64,000 nucleotides of DNA from Vibrio fortis (GCF_000695685.1 NZ_JFFR01000025.1:1-64000); one strand, 5' to 3'. Positions 29,264-39,794 are shown, counted from the stretch's first letter. Numbers and translations: made by a program. The notes: generated by a model not told the origin, from the letters alone.

Positions 29264-29782
29264 ATGAAACGTTGGTATCTACTTTACTGTAAGCGAGGAG
29301 AGCAACTCCGAGCGAAGCAGCATATGGAAAATCAGGGGGTAGAGTGTTTCTATCCTCAACTTGAAGTCGAAAAAGTTGTTAGAGGAAAAAAGAAGCGTGT
29401 CAAAGAGCCGCTGTTTCCTTCTTACATTTTTGTCCGATTTGACTATGAACAGGGCCCAAGCTTTACTACGTTGCGTTCAACACGAGGTGTGGTAGATTTC
29501 ATAAAATTTGGCGCGATGCCACATGAGGTCCAAGGTGATCTGATTTACGAACTGAAGCAGATTGAACGAGAGTGTCAGGGCTACCCTGTGGATGATTGTC
29601 CGCAGTTGTGTCCAGACTATCAAGCAGGTGATGTGGTTGAGATCTGCAGTGGTCAGTTTGCAGGTATCAAGGCGGTTTACCATGAAAAAGATGGTGAAGC
29701 ACGCTCCATAATGCTGGTACAGATGATCAGTCAAGTGGTTCCGGTGAGCATTGAGAATGCAGCGCTAGCAGCGCGTATCTAA
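29264..29782 (+). CDS. rfaH: Transcription antiterminator RfaH
   Basis: NusG paralogue of 172 residues that is recruited to RNA polymerase at ops elements and promotes expression of long operons such as LPS and capsule genes. The N-terminal NGN domain has WYLLYCKRGEQLRAKQHM and FPSYIFVRF. The C-terminal KOW part has GDVVEICSGQFAGIKAVY. The start MKRWYLLYCKRG at 29264 matches E. coli RfaH; four more codons upstream are open and the ribosome site is weak for both starts. No ops element was found in this window. Confidence 0.93.
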   Translation: MKRWYLLYCKRGEQLRAKQHMENQGVECFYPQLEVEKVVRGKKKRVKEPLFPSYIFVRFDYEQGPSFTTLRSTRGVVDFIKFGAMPHEVQGDLIYELKQIERECQGYPVDDCPQLCPDYQAGDVVEICSGQFAGIKAVYHEKDGEARSIMLVQMISQVVPVSIENAALAARI

Positions 29783-29807
29783 TCTGACTTTCGAATCATT
29801 TGATAAT

Positions 29808-29834
29808 AAAAAAGGCGCTATGAGCGCCTTTTTT
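29808..29834. terminator. Bidirectional terminator between rfaH and asnB
   Basis: AAAAAAGGCGCT and AGCGCCTTTTTT pair around a short loop, symmetric for both convergent genes. Confidence 0.92.
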
Positions 29835-29861
29835 GATTCTGGTTTTCTAGAATGTTGGTTT

Positions 29862-31526
29862 CTAGTAAGAGTCGTTGTGAACCGCTTTAACAGCACGACC
29901 GGAAGGATCAGCGTTGTTCTTGAATGATTCATCCCATTCAATCGCTTTTGCAGATGAACATGCGACAGATGGACCACCTGGTACACACTCCGCTGCAGAC
30001 TCTAGCGGGAACAACTCTTCAAAGATCTCACGGTAAGCGTAACCTTCTTTGGTTGTTGGCGTGTTGTATGGGAAACGGAATTTCGCTGTTTCCATTTGCT
30101 GGTCGGTTACTTTCGCTTCTGCTGTTGCTTTCAGAGTATCGATCCAGTCGTAGCCTACACCATCTGAGAACTGCTCTTTCTGACGCCATGCGATAGAGTC
30201 TGGTAGGTAGTGTTCAAAACATTCACGTAGGATGTGTTTTTCCATCTTACCGTTACCACACATCTTATCTTCTGGGTTTAGACGCATTGCTACATCAATA
30301 AACTCTTTGTCTAAGAAAGGTACACGACCTTCAACGCCCCAGGCTGCCAGAGATTTGTTAGCACGAGCACAGTCAAACATGTTCAGAGCGAGAAGCTTAC
30401 GTACTGTCTCTTCATGGAACTCTTTTGCGTTCGGTGCTTTGTGGAAGTACAAGTAGCCACCGAAGATCTCATCCGCACCCTCACCAGAAAGTACCATCTT
30501 GATACCCATCGCTTTGATCTTACGAGCAAGTAGGTACATTGGAGTAGATGCACGGATGGTGGTCACATCGTAAGTCTCAATGTGGTAGATAACATCGCGA
30601 ATCGCATCTAAACCTTCTTGGATTGTGTAGGTCATTTCGTGGTGAACCGTACCAATCTTGTCAGCAACTTCACGAGCAGCGACTAAGTCAGGTGCACCTT
30701 CAAGACCAACAGCGAAAGAGTGCAGTTGTGGCCACCAAGCTTCAGACTGCTCATCGTCTTCAATACGCATTGCCGCAAAGCGTTTCGCTACTGCAGATGT
30801 GATAGATGAGTCTAAACCGCCGGATAGAAGTACACCGTAAGGAACGTCAGTCATTAGTTGGCGTTTAACCGCAGCTTCTAACGCTTCTGTCAGCTCTTCT
30901 TTGCTGGTTGAGTTACCTTGTACCGCTGCGTATTCGTTCCAGTCACGAACGTAGTAGCGTTGAGGCTCAGCATCTTTTGAACCGTATGAACAACCAGGAG
31001 GGAATTCGCTCACTGTTTTACATACTGGCACTAGCGCCTTCATTTCTGAGGCAACGTAGTAGTTACCGTGCTCATCGTAACCTTGGTATAGAGGGATAAT
31101 ACCGATGTGGTCGCGACCAACTAGGTATTCGTCTTTCTCTTCATCGTACAGTACGAATGCAAAAATACCGTTTAGCTCTTCAAGCAGGTCTGCACCTAAC
31201 TCTTGGTATAGTGCCAAGATAACTTCACAGTCAGAATCCGTTTGGAATTCGTATTTATCTTGGTAACGAGCGCGAAGTTCTTTGTGGTTATAAATCTCGC
31301 CGTTTACCGCCAAGATGTGTTTTTTGTCTTGGCTGTATAGAGGCTGTGCACCGCTATTTAGGCCGACGATAGCTAGACGCTCGTGAGCAAGAATTGCTTT
31401 GTCGCTTGCGTAAATACCAGACCAGTCTGGGCCACGGTGGCGGAGTTTTTTAGACATCTCTAGAGCAACAGGGCGAAGTGCTGCAGCATCACTTTTAATA
31501 TCAAGAATGCCAAATACTGAACACAT
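29862..31526 (-). CDS. asnB: Asparagine synthase B (glutamine-hydrolysing)
   Basis: Makes asparagine from aspartate, ATP and glutamine; 554 residues. The N-terminal nucleophile Cys2 (MCSVFGILD) follows the initiator Met at 31526. RGPDWSGI and NGEIYNHKELR complete the glutaminase domain. The synthetase domain has the pyrophosphate loop LLSGGLDSSITSA and SGEGADEIFGGY. The five codons upstream that are also open would block Cys2 exposure, so the start is firm. The enzyme is cytoplasmic and stands alone. Confidence 0.97.
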   Translation of the reverse strand: MCSVFGILDIKSDAAALRPVALEMSKKLRHRGPDWSGIYASDKAILAHERLAIVGLNSGAQPLYSQDKKHILAVNGEIYNHKELRARYQDKYEFQTDSDCEVILALYQELGADLLEELNGIFAFVLYDEEKDEYLVGRDHIGIIPLYQGYDEHGNYYVASEMKALVPVCKTVSEFPPGCSYGSKDAEPQRYYVRDWNEYAAVQGNSTSKEELTEALEAAVKRQLMTDVPYGVLLSGGLDSSITSAVAKRFAAMRIEDDEQSEAWWPQLHSFAVGLEGAPDLVAAREVADKIGTVHHEMTYTIQEGLDAIRDVIYHIETYDVTTIRASTPMYLLARKIKAMGIKMVLSGEGADEIFGGYLYFHKAPNAKEFHEETVRKLLALNMFDCARANKSLAAWGVEGRVPFLDKEFIDVAMRLNPEDKMCGNGKMEKHILRECFEHYLPDSIAWRQKEQFSDGVGYDWIDTLKATAEAKVTDQQMETAKFRFPYNTPTTKEGYAYREIFEELFPLESAAECVPGGPSVACSSAKAIEWDESFKNNADPSGRAVKAVHNDSY

Positions 31527-31693
31527 AGAACTTCCTTTCAAATCATTTCCAAATCAACTGCATTCAATTTGCCATTCTGGTTAAAAAATGCAACCGGGTA
31601 TGATGAAAAAAATCATATAAAGAGGGTTCTATTAAAAAATATTTAATTAAAGTGAGGTTTTGATTGATGGAGTTTAAATGTGGTGTGGTTTTT

Positions 31694-31748
31694 AGCCACT
31701 CCTCTCAAATTATCGACAATATTTGATCGAAAATAAGAGGGAGTGGCT
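31694..31748. other. Long stem-loop between asnB and the antiporter gene
   Basis: AGCCACTCCTCT (31694-31705) pairs with AGAGGGAGTGGCT (31736-31748) with one bulged base, around a 30-base loop. It starts 11 bases past the antiporter stop on the minus strand. No T-run follows on that strand, so it is not a standard terminator. Confidence 0.5.
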
Positions 31749-31759
31749 GGGGTCAAAGA

Positions 31760-33346
31760 CTACATTTTCATGATGTTAGGGTTGAGTTGCTCGCATACGT
31801 GACGTGCAAAACCGCTACCCGCTTCGCTATAAATGTTGAATGCAGCATCAACACCGTTTTCTTTAAGTGTCTCTAACTGATCTGAATATTCGGCGATAGC
31901 AGCAATTTGACCTTTAAAGTTACGCGCTTTGAGTTGTTCAAGAGCCGTCTGATTACCTTGGTGATGAGGCATAGCTAGAATAACCAGCTTAACATTAGCG
32001 GTATCTAGAATGCGTTCCCAGAAGTCCGGGTCGGTTGCGTCGCCAGAGATAACGTTACGCCCATGGCTGCGATGGCTATGTGCTGCTTCTTCTCTTACTT
32101 CTACTCCTAGGCTGACTTTGCCGTAACGAGCGCGGAGTTCGTCATAAGCACCGGTACCGATTCGACCCATGCCAAGAATCAATACTTGGGCATGTCCTGG
32201 GTCAATTCGCTTGTCACGCTGATTGAGCTTTTCTGCTGCGTGCTCTTTTAGCCATTTACCGGACTGTTGATATAGTTTGTGTCCAGCTCGATTGAGTGGC
32301 GCTGCAATCAAGAAAGAGAGAGATACAGCAATTGCGACTGCGACCAAGATATCTCCAGACATCCATCCCATCTTAAATGCAAGACCACCAACGATCAGGC
32401 CGAATTCGCTGAAGTTGAATAGAGAAAGCGACGCAAGTAGCGAGGTGCGGACGCGAAATTTGAAGAAGTTGAGTACCCAGAAGTAGAGGAAGCCTTTGAC
32501 TGGCAATAGCAGTAAGAACAAGATTGCCAGCATAAAGCCTTGAATAGTCGGTTGCTCAGACAAGCCGATGTTTAAGAAGAAGCAGACCAGGAACAGCTCT
32601 TTTAGGTTGAAGAGTGACTTTGATAGTTCCGATGCTTTAGCGTGACCCGCAAGCAACATCCCCAAGATCAGTGCACCAAGATCGGGTTTAACACCAACAA
32701 AATCAAACAGGCCAGCACCAACAACCAGTGCGAAGAAGATACCAAATAACACCAACATTTCGCCGTGGCCAACCCAATCGAGTACTTTGTAGAAGAGTGG
32801 GCGCAGTAGAGGAAGAGCAAATAAGGCAATGGCATACCATTCAGGGATCTTACCGGTAGAAGCCGTTAGGAATACCACTGCGAATATATCTTGCATAACC
32901 AAGATGCCGATCGCTAGGGTACCGTAGGTGGCATTCATTTCACCTTTCTCTTGAAGAGTTTTGACTGCAAAAACCGTACTAGAGAAGGAGAGGGCAAAAC
33001 CTAATAGGATGATCTGTTCGTTCGACATTGCCGCAAGGGAAGAGATCCCAAGTAGTTTAAAGCCAAACAGAGCCAGTGCAAAAAAGAGGGTAGAGAGCAG
33101 GTTATGCACTGTTGCGCCGGCCCAGATCTCTTTGGATAGCAAGGTTTTGATATCTAGCTTGAGGCCAATCGTAAATAACAACAGGGTTACGCCGAGGTCG
33201 GCAAGAGTCACGATGGTGTCATTACTTTCAAAACCAAACGCGTTAAGCGCAAAGCCAGCAATGAGAAAGCCAACGAGTGGGGGAAGTTGACACTTTAAAG
33301 AGATAAAGCCTGCGATAAATGCAGCGGATAATAATATAAGTTCCAT
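31760..33346 (-). CDS. CPA2-family cation/proton antiporter with TrkA-N domain
   Basis: A 528-residue inner-membrane protein. About 12 hydrophobic segments (1-370) form the Na+/H+ exchanger fold, starting LILLSAAFIAGFISLKCQLPPLVGFLIAG. SFSSTVFAVKTLQEKGE and GVKPDLGALILGMLLAGHAKA are typical of the YbaL/KefB-like group. The C-terminal Rossmann domain (about 390-510) begins VLILGMGRIGTGAYDEL and has VISGDATDPDFWERI, a nucleotide-binding TrkA-N (RCK) domain that gates transport. The ion (K+ or Na+) is not readable. It lies between asnB and nagC in the same direction as both. Confidence 0.88.
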   Translation of the reverse strand: MELILLSAAFIAGFISLKCQLPPLVGFLIAGFALNAFGFESNDTIVTLADLGVTLLLFTIGLKLDIKTLLSKEIWAGATVHNLLSTLFFALALFGFKLLGISSLAAMSNEQIILLGFALSFSSTVFAVKTLQEKGEMNATYGTLAIGILVMQDIFAVVFLTASTGKIPEWYAIALFALPLLRPLFYKVLDWVGHGEMLVLFGIFFALVVGAGLFDFVGVKPDLGALILGMLLAGHAKASELSKSLFNLKELFLVCFFLNIGLSEQPTIQGFMLAILFLLLLPVKGFLYFWVLNFFKFRVRTSLLASLSLFNFSEFGLIVGGLAFKMGWMSGDILVAVAIAVSLSFLIAAPLNRAGHKLYQQSGKWLKEHAAEKLNQRDKRIDPGHAQVLILGMGRIGTGAYDELRARYGKVSLGVEVREEAAHSHRSHGRNVISGDATDPDFWERILDTANVKLVILAMPHHQGNQTALEQLKARNFKGQIAAIAEYSDQLETLKENGVDAAFNIYSEAGSGFARHVCEQLNPNIMKM

Positions 33347-33430
33347 AACTTGTAGTTGTTGTTCCCTAGCTTATAAAAACGGGCCGTGTTTATCCAAACA
33401 CGGCCCGCGGAAAATCAATATTGTTTTTCT

Positions 33431-34645
33431 TTAGTCTTCGAGTAACTTCTGCAATAACACACCGTTGAGCATGGCACGCTTGATCATCGCGAAAGCACCC
33501 ATTGTCGGATGTTTATCGATCTCAGATGCTACAATAGGCAAGCCGCTATGGAAAGTCGTTAGCGATTGATTCTCTACATTGCGCTTAATTGCGGGGAAAA
33601 CAATGTCTTGAGCCTTAGTAATATCACCAGCAATGATCACTTTTTGTGGGTTAAACAAGTTGATCGTCATGGCAATCGCTTTACCTAATTGGTTACCAAC
33701 GCGAACCAAGCTCTGTTTTGCCAGTTCATCACCATTCATCGCGTGGTCACAAACATCTTGAATTGTGATGCGTTCAAGCTCAGTTAGAGAAGATTCGTAA
33801 CCTTGCTTAATCAGCTTTTGAACGCGCTCCACGATAGCCGGGTTTGCTGCAACGGTTTCTAAACAACCAAAGTTGCCACATTGACACTGCTCACCCAGTG
33901 GGTCGATTTGAATATGACCAATCTCACCAACGTTACGGTTATGCCCTAAGAACACTTGGCCGTTAACTATGATGCCCGCACCCGTACCACGGTGAACACT
34001 GACTAGGATAGAGTCTTGACTGTCTTGGCTTGCACCAAAGTAATGTTCTGCTAATGCCATACCACGAACGTCGTTGCCTACGAAACAAGCAACGTGGAAT
34101 GTGTCGCGAATAATGTCGCTGAGGGCTAGGTTATCGATATCGGTATTTGGCATGTACTCAACCACACCCGTTGTCGGGTTTACAAGGCCAGGTAGGGTAA
34201 TACCGATCGCAATCAATTGGTCGATTTGATACTGCTGCTCAGCAACAAAAGACTTAAGGGTCGTCAACAAGCCTTCCATCAAATCGGACTGATCTGAGTA
34301 ATTTAGGTCTTCTTGAACAAAAGCCAGTTCACGACCGCCAAGGTCATGAAGGCTAAGTTGGATATAATCTCGGCCCAAACGAACAGCGATGGAGTGAAAA
34401 GGTTCCACCTCTGTCGTTAGGGAGATAGCGCGTCTACCGCCAGTAGACGCTTGCTGCGCGACCTCTTTGATAAGGCCACGTTCTAATAATTGGCGGGTAA
34501 TTTTTGTAACACTTGCTGGTGCGAGTTGGCTTACGTCAGCCACTTGTATACGACTGATAGGACCTTGCTGGTCTATTAGTCTATATACCGCCGCACTGTT
34601 TAGTTGTTTAACTAAGTCTACGTTACCTATTTGTCCGCCATTCAT
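33431..34645 (-). CDS. nagC: N-acetylglucosamine repressor NagC (ROK family)
   Basis: ROK-family repressor of 404 residues. The N-terminal winged helix (about 15-75: YRLIDQQGPISRIQVADVSQ, APASVTKITRQLLERGLIKE) binds DNA. The ROK domain follows, with the zinc motif CQCGNFGCLETVAA preceded by GEIGHIQIDPLG. It is relieved by GlcNAc-6-phosphate in E. coli. It is cotranscribed with nagA (2 bases between nagA stop and nagC ATG) and faces nagE across a 476-base region, so it probably controls both directions as well as chitin genes elsewhere. Confidence 0.95.
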   Translation of the reverse strand: MNGGQIGNVDLVKQLNSAAVYRLIDQQGPISRIQVADVSQLAPASVTKITRQLLERGLIKEVAQQASTGGRRAISLTTEVEPFHSIAVRLGRDYIQLSLHDLGGRELAFVQEDLNYSDQSDLMEGLLTTLKSFVAEQQYQIDQLIAIGITLPGLVNPTTGVVEYMPNTDIDNLALSDIIRDTFHVACFVGNDVRGMALAEHYFGASQDSQDSILVSVHRGTGAGIIVNGQVFLGHNRNVGEIGHIQIDPLGEQCQCGNFGCLETVAANPAIVERVQKLIKQGYESSLTELERITIQDVCDHAMNGDELAKQSLVRVGNQLGKAIAMTINLFNPQKVIIAGDITKAQDIVFPAIKRNVENQSLTTFHSGLPIVASEIDKHPTMGAFAMIKRAMLNGVLLQKLLED

Positions 34646-34647
34646 AC

Positions 34648-35784
34648 TTAATTGTGCTCGTATTGTCCGTTAACAACAGTCGCTTTTACATTGAAGTCTC
34701 TATCGAATACAGCCAGGTTTGCAACCATGCCTTTCTTGATTCGACCTAGCTTATCTTCCACACCCATCGCTGTTGCTGGATACAGAGTCGCCATGCGCAG
34801 AGCTTCGTCTAAAGCGATTCCAGCGTGCTCAACTGTGTTCTGTACTGCTTCAATCATAGTCAGAGCTGAGCCGCCCAGTGTGCCGTTTTCATCAACACAC
34901 TTACCATCTCGGTAATATACTTTCTTACCGACAAAAATAAAGTATTCCATGTCAGCACCTGCAGGAGCTGTGGCATCCGTCACTAATACAAGCTTTTCTC
35001 CCTTAATTTTATGCGCAATACGGATGTTTGCGTAATCAACGTGGAAGCCGTCAGCGATAATGCCGGCGTAAACTTCAGGCGTATCGTAGATTGCGCCTAC
35101 AACACCTGGCTCACGACCAACCATTGGTGTCATCGCGTTGAATAGGTGTGTTGCGAATGTGATACCAGATTCAAAGCCTTTACGCGCTTCAGCGTAAGTC
35201 GCATTGGTATGACCGATAGAAACGACAACGCCAGCTTTGTGTAGGCGTTCAATATGCTCAGGGTCGTTTAATTCAGGGGCCAAAGTAACTTTAGCAACGA
35301 GATCGCGGTTTTCGCAGATTAGATCGATCATTTCGCTGTCTGATTTGCGAATGTGGTCGACGCTGTGAATACCTTTTTTCGCAACGTTAAGGTAAGGACC
35401 TTCTAGGTGCAAACCAAGGGATTGGTTTTGGTATTGGTTGTGGTATTCACGAGCCGCTGTGATTACTGCGCGCATATCTTCGTCTGAAGAGGTAATCAGT
35501 GTTGGTAGGAAACTAGTACAGCCAGACTTAAGGTTAGCTCGGTGCATAATCTGCATAGTCTCAGCAGTGATTTCATCGTTAAGCATCACACCACCACAAC
35601 CGTTAAGTTGTAGGTCAATAAAGCCCGGGCTTAGGTTAGCACCGTCTAGGTCACGAACCTCAATACCGTCTGGCAGTTCAGCAACAGGGCAGACTTGCTC
35701 AATCAGTCCGTTTTCAACAACAACTGCGTGATCGGTGAGAACATCACTACCAGTGTAGATTTTACAGTTACTTAGCGCGTACAT
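34648..35784 (-). CDS. nagA: N-acetylglucosamine-6-phosphate deacetylase
   Basis: Cytoplasmic amidohydrolase of 378 residues making glucosamine-6-P and acetate from GlcNAc-6-P. The metal ligands are visible: Glu in LHLEGPYLN, His in [11 protein letters not shown], His in [11 protein letters not shown], and the catalytic Asp in [10 protein letters not shown]. First gene of nagAC and divergent from nagE. No nagB (deaminase) lies in this window; in vibrios it is usually elsewhere. Confidence 0.97.
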   Translation of the reverse strand: MYALSNCKIYTGSDVLTDHAVVVENGLIEQVCPVAELPDGIEVRDLDGANLSPGFIDLQLNGCGGVMLNDEITAETMQIMHRANLKSGCTSFLPTLITSSDEDMRAVITAAREYHNQYQNQSLGLHLEGPYLNVAKKGIHSVDHIRKSDSEMIDLICENRDLVAKVTLAPELNDPEHIERLHKAGVVVSIGHTNATYAEARKGFESGITFATHLFNAMTPMVGREPGVVGAIYDTPEVYAGIIADGFHVDYANIRIAHKIKGEKLVLVTDATAPAGADMEYFIFVGKKVYYRDGKCVDENGTLGGSALTMIEAVQNTVEHAGIALDEALRMATLYPATAMGVEDKLGRIKKGMVANLAVFDRDFNVKATVVNGQYEHN

Positions 35785-36260
35785 AGTCAGCTAATCCTTA
35801 TTTCGTGAGATCTTTAAATTTTGTTCGTTACCTAAATGTCGACTTAGTTTGCAAACATCATTTACGTAACGATTTAACTTTTTTAAATCGGCAAACTTCA
35901 AAGTGAAGTGCGAATTAAGCCATTGAAAATACAGTAAACAAATACGTTGTAGCCTTTCATTAGGCGGCCTGGTTATTGATTATTAGTGAGACAAAGAAAG
36001 CGGGTGCTACCTATGCATTGGCCTAATGTTTAGTGTCGAATTTTATCTGTAAATCTTCATTTTTTTGAATGATAAAATAAGTTTTATGATCTCGCTAGCA
36101 AAAACCTTGGGATTTGGCAAAAACTGGTGATTAGGATCACAAATGGTAAGGTTTTAATTTGCGGAGCAAAATTAATTGAATACACTGATTAGGACTAAAT
36201 TGAGCGACTAAAATAAGTTTCTCAAACGAATTCTAAAAATCCTATAGGGGGAAACAACAG
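35785..36260. promoter_or_regulatory. Divergent nagA/nagE control region
   Basis: 476 bases expected to hold promoters for nagAC (minus) and nagE (plus) with NagC operators. A good CRP-type site lies at 36127-36142. An AT-rich stretch around 36055-36090 with TTTTTTTGAATGATAAAAT is a possible NagC-like sequence, but I could not match a consensus safely. A GGGGGA ribosome site at 36247-36252 serves nagE. Confidence 0.5.
36127..36142. promoter_or_regulatory. CRP-type binding site upstream of nagE
   Basis: GGTGA-TTAGGA-TCACA matches the CRP consensus TGTGA-N6-TCACA at 9 of 10 arm positions, with the correct 6-base spacer. Position about 120 bases before the nagE start fits activation from upstream of the promoter. 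Confidence 0.7.
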
Positions 36261-37820
36261 GTGAATATTCTAGGATATGCACAGAAGCTGGGTAAAGCGT
36301 TAATGCTTCCTATCGCAACGCTTCCGATTGCGGCGCTTCTACTACGTTTAGGTCAAGGCGATCTACTTGATATTCCATTCATGGCGCAAGCTGGTGGTGC
36401 TATCTTCGGTAACCTACCGCTGCTATTTGGTCTAGGTATCGCAATTGGTCTTTCTAAAGATGGTAACGGTGCAGCAGGTCTTGCTGGTGCGGTTGCTTAC
36501 TTCGTACTAACAGCGACAGCAACAACAATCAATGCTGACGTAAACATGTCTTTCTTCGGCGGTATCTTCGCAGGTATCATCGCAGGTCACTCATACAACG
36601 CTTTCCATGCAACACGCCTTCCTGAGTGGCTAGCATTCTTCGCAGGTAAACGTCTTGTGCCTATCATGGCCGGTCTATTTGCGTTAGTTGCTGGTGCTAT
36701 CTCTGGTGTGGTATGGCCTGGTGTTCAATCTGGTCTAGATGCACTAGCTCACGCAGTATCAACGTCTGGCGCTATCGGTCAGTTCGTATACGGTACTCTT
36801 AACCGTGCACTTATCCCTGTAGGTCTACACCACGTATTGAACTCTTACTTCTGGTTCGGTATGGGTACTTGTCAAGAGATCGTAGTAGCTGGTTCTGCTG
36901 GCTTCGAAAGCTTCAAACAACTTTGTGTTGACCCAGCTCTAGCGAAAACTCTAGTTGTTGGTCAAGAGTACACATTCAACTTCGCGAACTCTGTAAACCC
37001 AGAAATCACTGCAGTTGTTAAAGAAGTAACTGAAACAGTTAAGTCTGGTGACCTACACCGCTTCTTCGGCGGCGACAAAGGCGCTGGCGTATTCATGAAC
37101 GGCTTCTTCCCTGTAATGATGTTTGGTCTACCAGGTGCAGCACTAGCAATGTACCTAGCAGCTCCAGCTGAAAAACGCGGTCAAGTTGGTGGCGCACTAT
37201 TCTCAGTAGCATTCTGTTCATTCCTAACAGGTATCACAGAGCCACTAGAATTCATGTTCGTATTCCTAGCTCCTGCTCTATACGCAATGCACGCTGTATT
37301 TACTGGTCTATCTCTAGTAATCGCTAACATGTTCGGTACGCTTCACGGCTTCGGTTTCTCTGCTGGTCTAATCGACTTCGTATTGAACTTCGGTCTAGCG
37401 ACTAAGCCAATGACGCTACTATTCATCGGTCTAGGCTTCGGTGCTCTATACTTCTTCACATTCAGCTTCGCAATCCGCGCTTTCAACCTGAAGTCGCCAG
37501 GTCGTGAAGATGACGAAGAAGGTGCTGCAGCAACTGACGGTGAAGCGCCAAAAGGTGACCTAGCTCGTCAATACCTAAAAGCTCTAGGTGGTCACGAGAA
37601 CCTAACTTCAATCGACGCTTGTATCACTCGTCTACGTCTAACTCTTAAAGACCGCTCAGTAGCTGACGAAGCTGTTCTTAAGAAACTAGGTGCTAAAGGT
37701 GTGGTTAAACTAGGTGAAAACAACCTACAGGTTATCCTAGGCCCACTAGCTGAAATCGTTGCTGGCGAAATGAAAGCAATCGGTGCAGGTGAAGACCTAT
37801 CAGACGTTAAACTTCCTTAG
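36261..37820 (+). CDS. nagE: PTS N-acetylglucosamine EIICB component
   Basis: Inner-membrane PTS permease of 519 residues. The EIIC domain (about 1-400) has MLPIATLPIAALLLRLGQG, GLHHVLNSYFWF, ITEPLEFMFVFLAP and GFSAGLIDFVLNFG. The EIIB domain at the C-terminus carries the phosphocysteine Cys454 in SIDACITRLRLTLKD. Unlike E. coli NagE, it ends after EIIB with no EIIA domain, so it needs an external EIIA, most simply Crr at 1.6-2.1 kb. Translation starts at GTG 36261, with GGGGGA 8 bases upstream. Confidence 0.95.
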   Translation: MNILGYAQKLGKALMLPIATLPIAALLLRLGQGDLLDIPFMAQAGGAIFGNLPLLFGLGIAIGLSKDGNGAAGLAGAVAYFVLTATATTINADVNMSFFGGIFAGIIAGHSYNAFHATRLPEWLAFFAGKRLVPIMAGLFALVAGAISGVVWPGVQSGLDALAHAVSTSGAIGQFVYGTLNRALIPVGLHHVLNSYFWFGMGTCQEIVVAGSAGFESFKQLCVDPALAKTLVVGQEYTFNFANSVNPEITAVVKEVTETVKSGDLHRFFGGDKGAGVFMNGFFPVMMFGLPGAALAMYLAAPAEKRGQVGGALFSVAFCSFLTGITEPLEFMFVFLAPALYAMHAVFTGLSLVIANMFGTLHGFGFSAGLIDFVLNFGLATKPMTLLFIGLGFGALYFFTFSFAIRAFNLKSPGREDDEEGAAATDGEAPKGDLARQYLKALGGHENLTSIDACITRLRLTLKDRSVADEAVLKKLGAKGVVKLGENNLQVILGPLAEIVAGEMKAIGAGEDLSDVKLP

Positions 37821-38126
37821 TCGCTTTCGCGTAGAGCAAATCACTCACGCAACAGCCCAAAGAACTAAGTAAGTCGAAATTGAAGCCTCCCTTATGGGAG
37901 GCTTTTTCGTATCTGGCTTTGGCGCTTGAATCATTCAGCGTTCTATTCTTCATCGAATAGCAGAAATATTCGCAATAAACTGATGGTTCTTATTGTGTAA
38001 AGCCTAAGAATTGTGGATGATTAGCAACAATGATCTTTCTATCCTAGGCTTGAGTTAAAAGCGCTGTTTCTAGAACAGAAAGAAGAATTTTTCTCTGACA
38101 ATACTAAATACATAGAGGTGCTATAG
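37821..38126. other. Intergenic region between nagE and glnS
   Basis: About 306 bases. It contains the nagE terminator (37883-37907) and, further on, AAGCCTA (38000-38006) that can pair with TAGGCTT (38045-38051), perhaps a leader structure of glnS. Nothing else is recognisable. Confidence 0.45.
37883..37907 (+). terminator. Terminator after nagE
   Basis: AAGCCTCCC pairs with GGGAGGCTT around a short loop, followed by T residues. Confidence 0.92.
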
Positions 38127-39794
38127 ATGAGTGAAGCTGAGGCTCGTCCATCGAATTTCATTCGCCAAATTATTGATAAAGATTTAGCGGATGGTACACA
38201 CACTAGCGTGCATACTCGTTTCCCGCCGGAGCCGAATGGTTACCTGCATATCGGTCACGCTAAATCTATCTGCTTGAACTTTGGTATTGCTCAGGACTAC
38301 CAGGGACAATGTAATCTTCGTTTCGATGATACAAACCCTGAAAAAGAAGACGTTGAATACGTTGAGTCAATTAAGAATGATGTAAGCTGGTTGGGCTTCG
38401 AGTGGTCTGGTGATATTTGTTACTCATCAAACTACTTCGATACGCTTTACGCTTACGCTGTCGAATTAATTAATAAAGGCTTAGCGTACGTTGACGAGCT
38501 AAGTCCTGAGCAGATCCGTGAATACCGTGGCACGTTAAAAGAGCCTGGTAAAGCGAGCCCATACCGCGATCGCAGCCCTGAAGAGAACCTAGCGCTATTT
38601 GAAAAGATGCGTGATGGTGGCTTTGAAGAAGGTAAAGCGTGTCTGCGTGCTAAGATCGACATGAGCTCGTCGTTCATGGTAATGCGCGATCCAGTTATTT
38701 ACCGTGTGCGTTTTGCTCACCACCACCAAACTGGTGACAAGTGGTGCATTTACCCAATGTACGATTTCACGCACTGTATTTCTGATGCACTAGAGGGCAT
38801 TACGCACTCTATCTGTACTCTAGAATTCCAAGACAACCGTCGTCTATACGATTGGGTGCTAGATAACATTACGATTGATTGTCAGCCACGTCAGTATGAA
38901 TTCAGCCGTCTAAACCTAGAGTACACGGTGATGTCTAAGCGTAAGCTGAACACACTTGTGACTGAAAACCTAGTTAATGGTTGGGACGACCCACGTATGC
39001 CAACAATTTCTGGTCTGCGTCGTCGTGGTTTCACGCCAGCGTCTATCCGTGAGTTCTGTAAGCGTATCGGTGTAACGAAGCAAGAGAACATGATTGAATT
39101 CGGTTCGCTTGAATCTTGTATCCGTGACGACCTTAACGAAAACGCACCACGTGCAATGGCTGTACTGGATCCAGTTAAGATCGTGATCGAAAACTACGAT
39201 GCAGATAAAGTGGAAACACTAACGGTCGCAAACCACCCGAACAAATCTGAAATGGGCACTCGTGAAGTACCATTTACTCGTGAAGTTTGGATTGAGCGTG
39301 ATGACTTCCGTGAAGAAGCAAACAAGAAGTACAAGCGTTTGGTTCTAGGCAAAGAAGTTCGCCTACGTGGTGCTTACGTGATTAAAGCTGAACGTATCGA
39401 GAAAGATGCTGAAGGTAACATCACAACGATTTTCTGTTCTTACGACGATGAAACGTTAGGTAAAAACCCAGCTGATGGCCGTAAAGTAAAAGGTGTTATC
39501 CACTGGGTATCTGCTGATAAAGCACTACCAGCAGAGATTCGTCTGTACGATCGTCTATTCACAGTAGCTAACCCAGCGGCTGCGGATGACTTCGCTGCAA
39601 CAATCAACCCAGACTCTCTAGTTAAACTGAACGGCTTCGTTGAACCTAGCTTAGCAGAAGCAGCTCCAGAGCAGGGCTTCCAATTTGAGCGTACAGGTTA
39701 CTTCTGTGTTGATTCAAAAGACTCGAAAGCAGACGCGTTAGTATTCAACCGTACGGTTGGTCTACGTGATACTTGGGGTAAAACAGAAGCTTAA
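38127..39794 (+). CDS. glnS: Glutaminyl-tRNA synthetase
   Basis: Class I synthetase of 555 residues charging tRNA-Gln. The HIGH motif appears in [18 protein letters not shown] and the KMSKS equivalent in [21 protein letters not shown] and the C-terminal beta-barrels for anticodon recognition are present. Length and sequence match the enteric enzyme. nagE-glnS order is shared with E. coli. Confidence 0.98.
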   Translation: MSEAEARPSNFIRQIIDKDLADGTHTSVHTRFPPEPNGYLHIGHAKSICLNFGIAQDYQGQCNLRFDDTNPEKEDVEYVESIKNDVSWLGFEWSGDICYSSNYFDTLYAYAVELINKGLAYVDELSPEQIREYRGTLKEPGKASPYRDRSPEENLALFEKMRDGGFEEGKACLRAKIDMSSSFMVMRDPVIYRVRFAHHHQTGDKWCIYPMYDFTHCISDALEGITHSICTLEFQDNRRLYDWVLDNITIDCQPRQYEFSRLNLEYTVMSKRKLNTLVTENLVNGWDDPRMPTISGLRRRGFTPASIREFCKRIGVTKQENMIEFGSLESCIRDDLNENAPRAMAVLDPVKIVIENYDADKVETLTVANHPNKSEMGTREVPFTREVWIERDDFREEANKKYKRLVLGKEVRLRGAYVIKAERIEKDAEGNITTIFCSYDDETLGKNPADGRKVKGVIHWVSADKALPAEIRLYDRLFTVANPAAADDFAATINPDSLVKLNGFVEPSLAEAAPEQGFQFERTGYFCVDSKDSKADALVFNRTVGLRDTWGKTEA

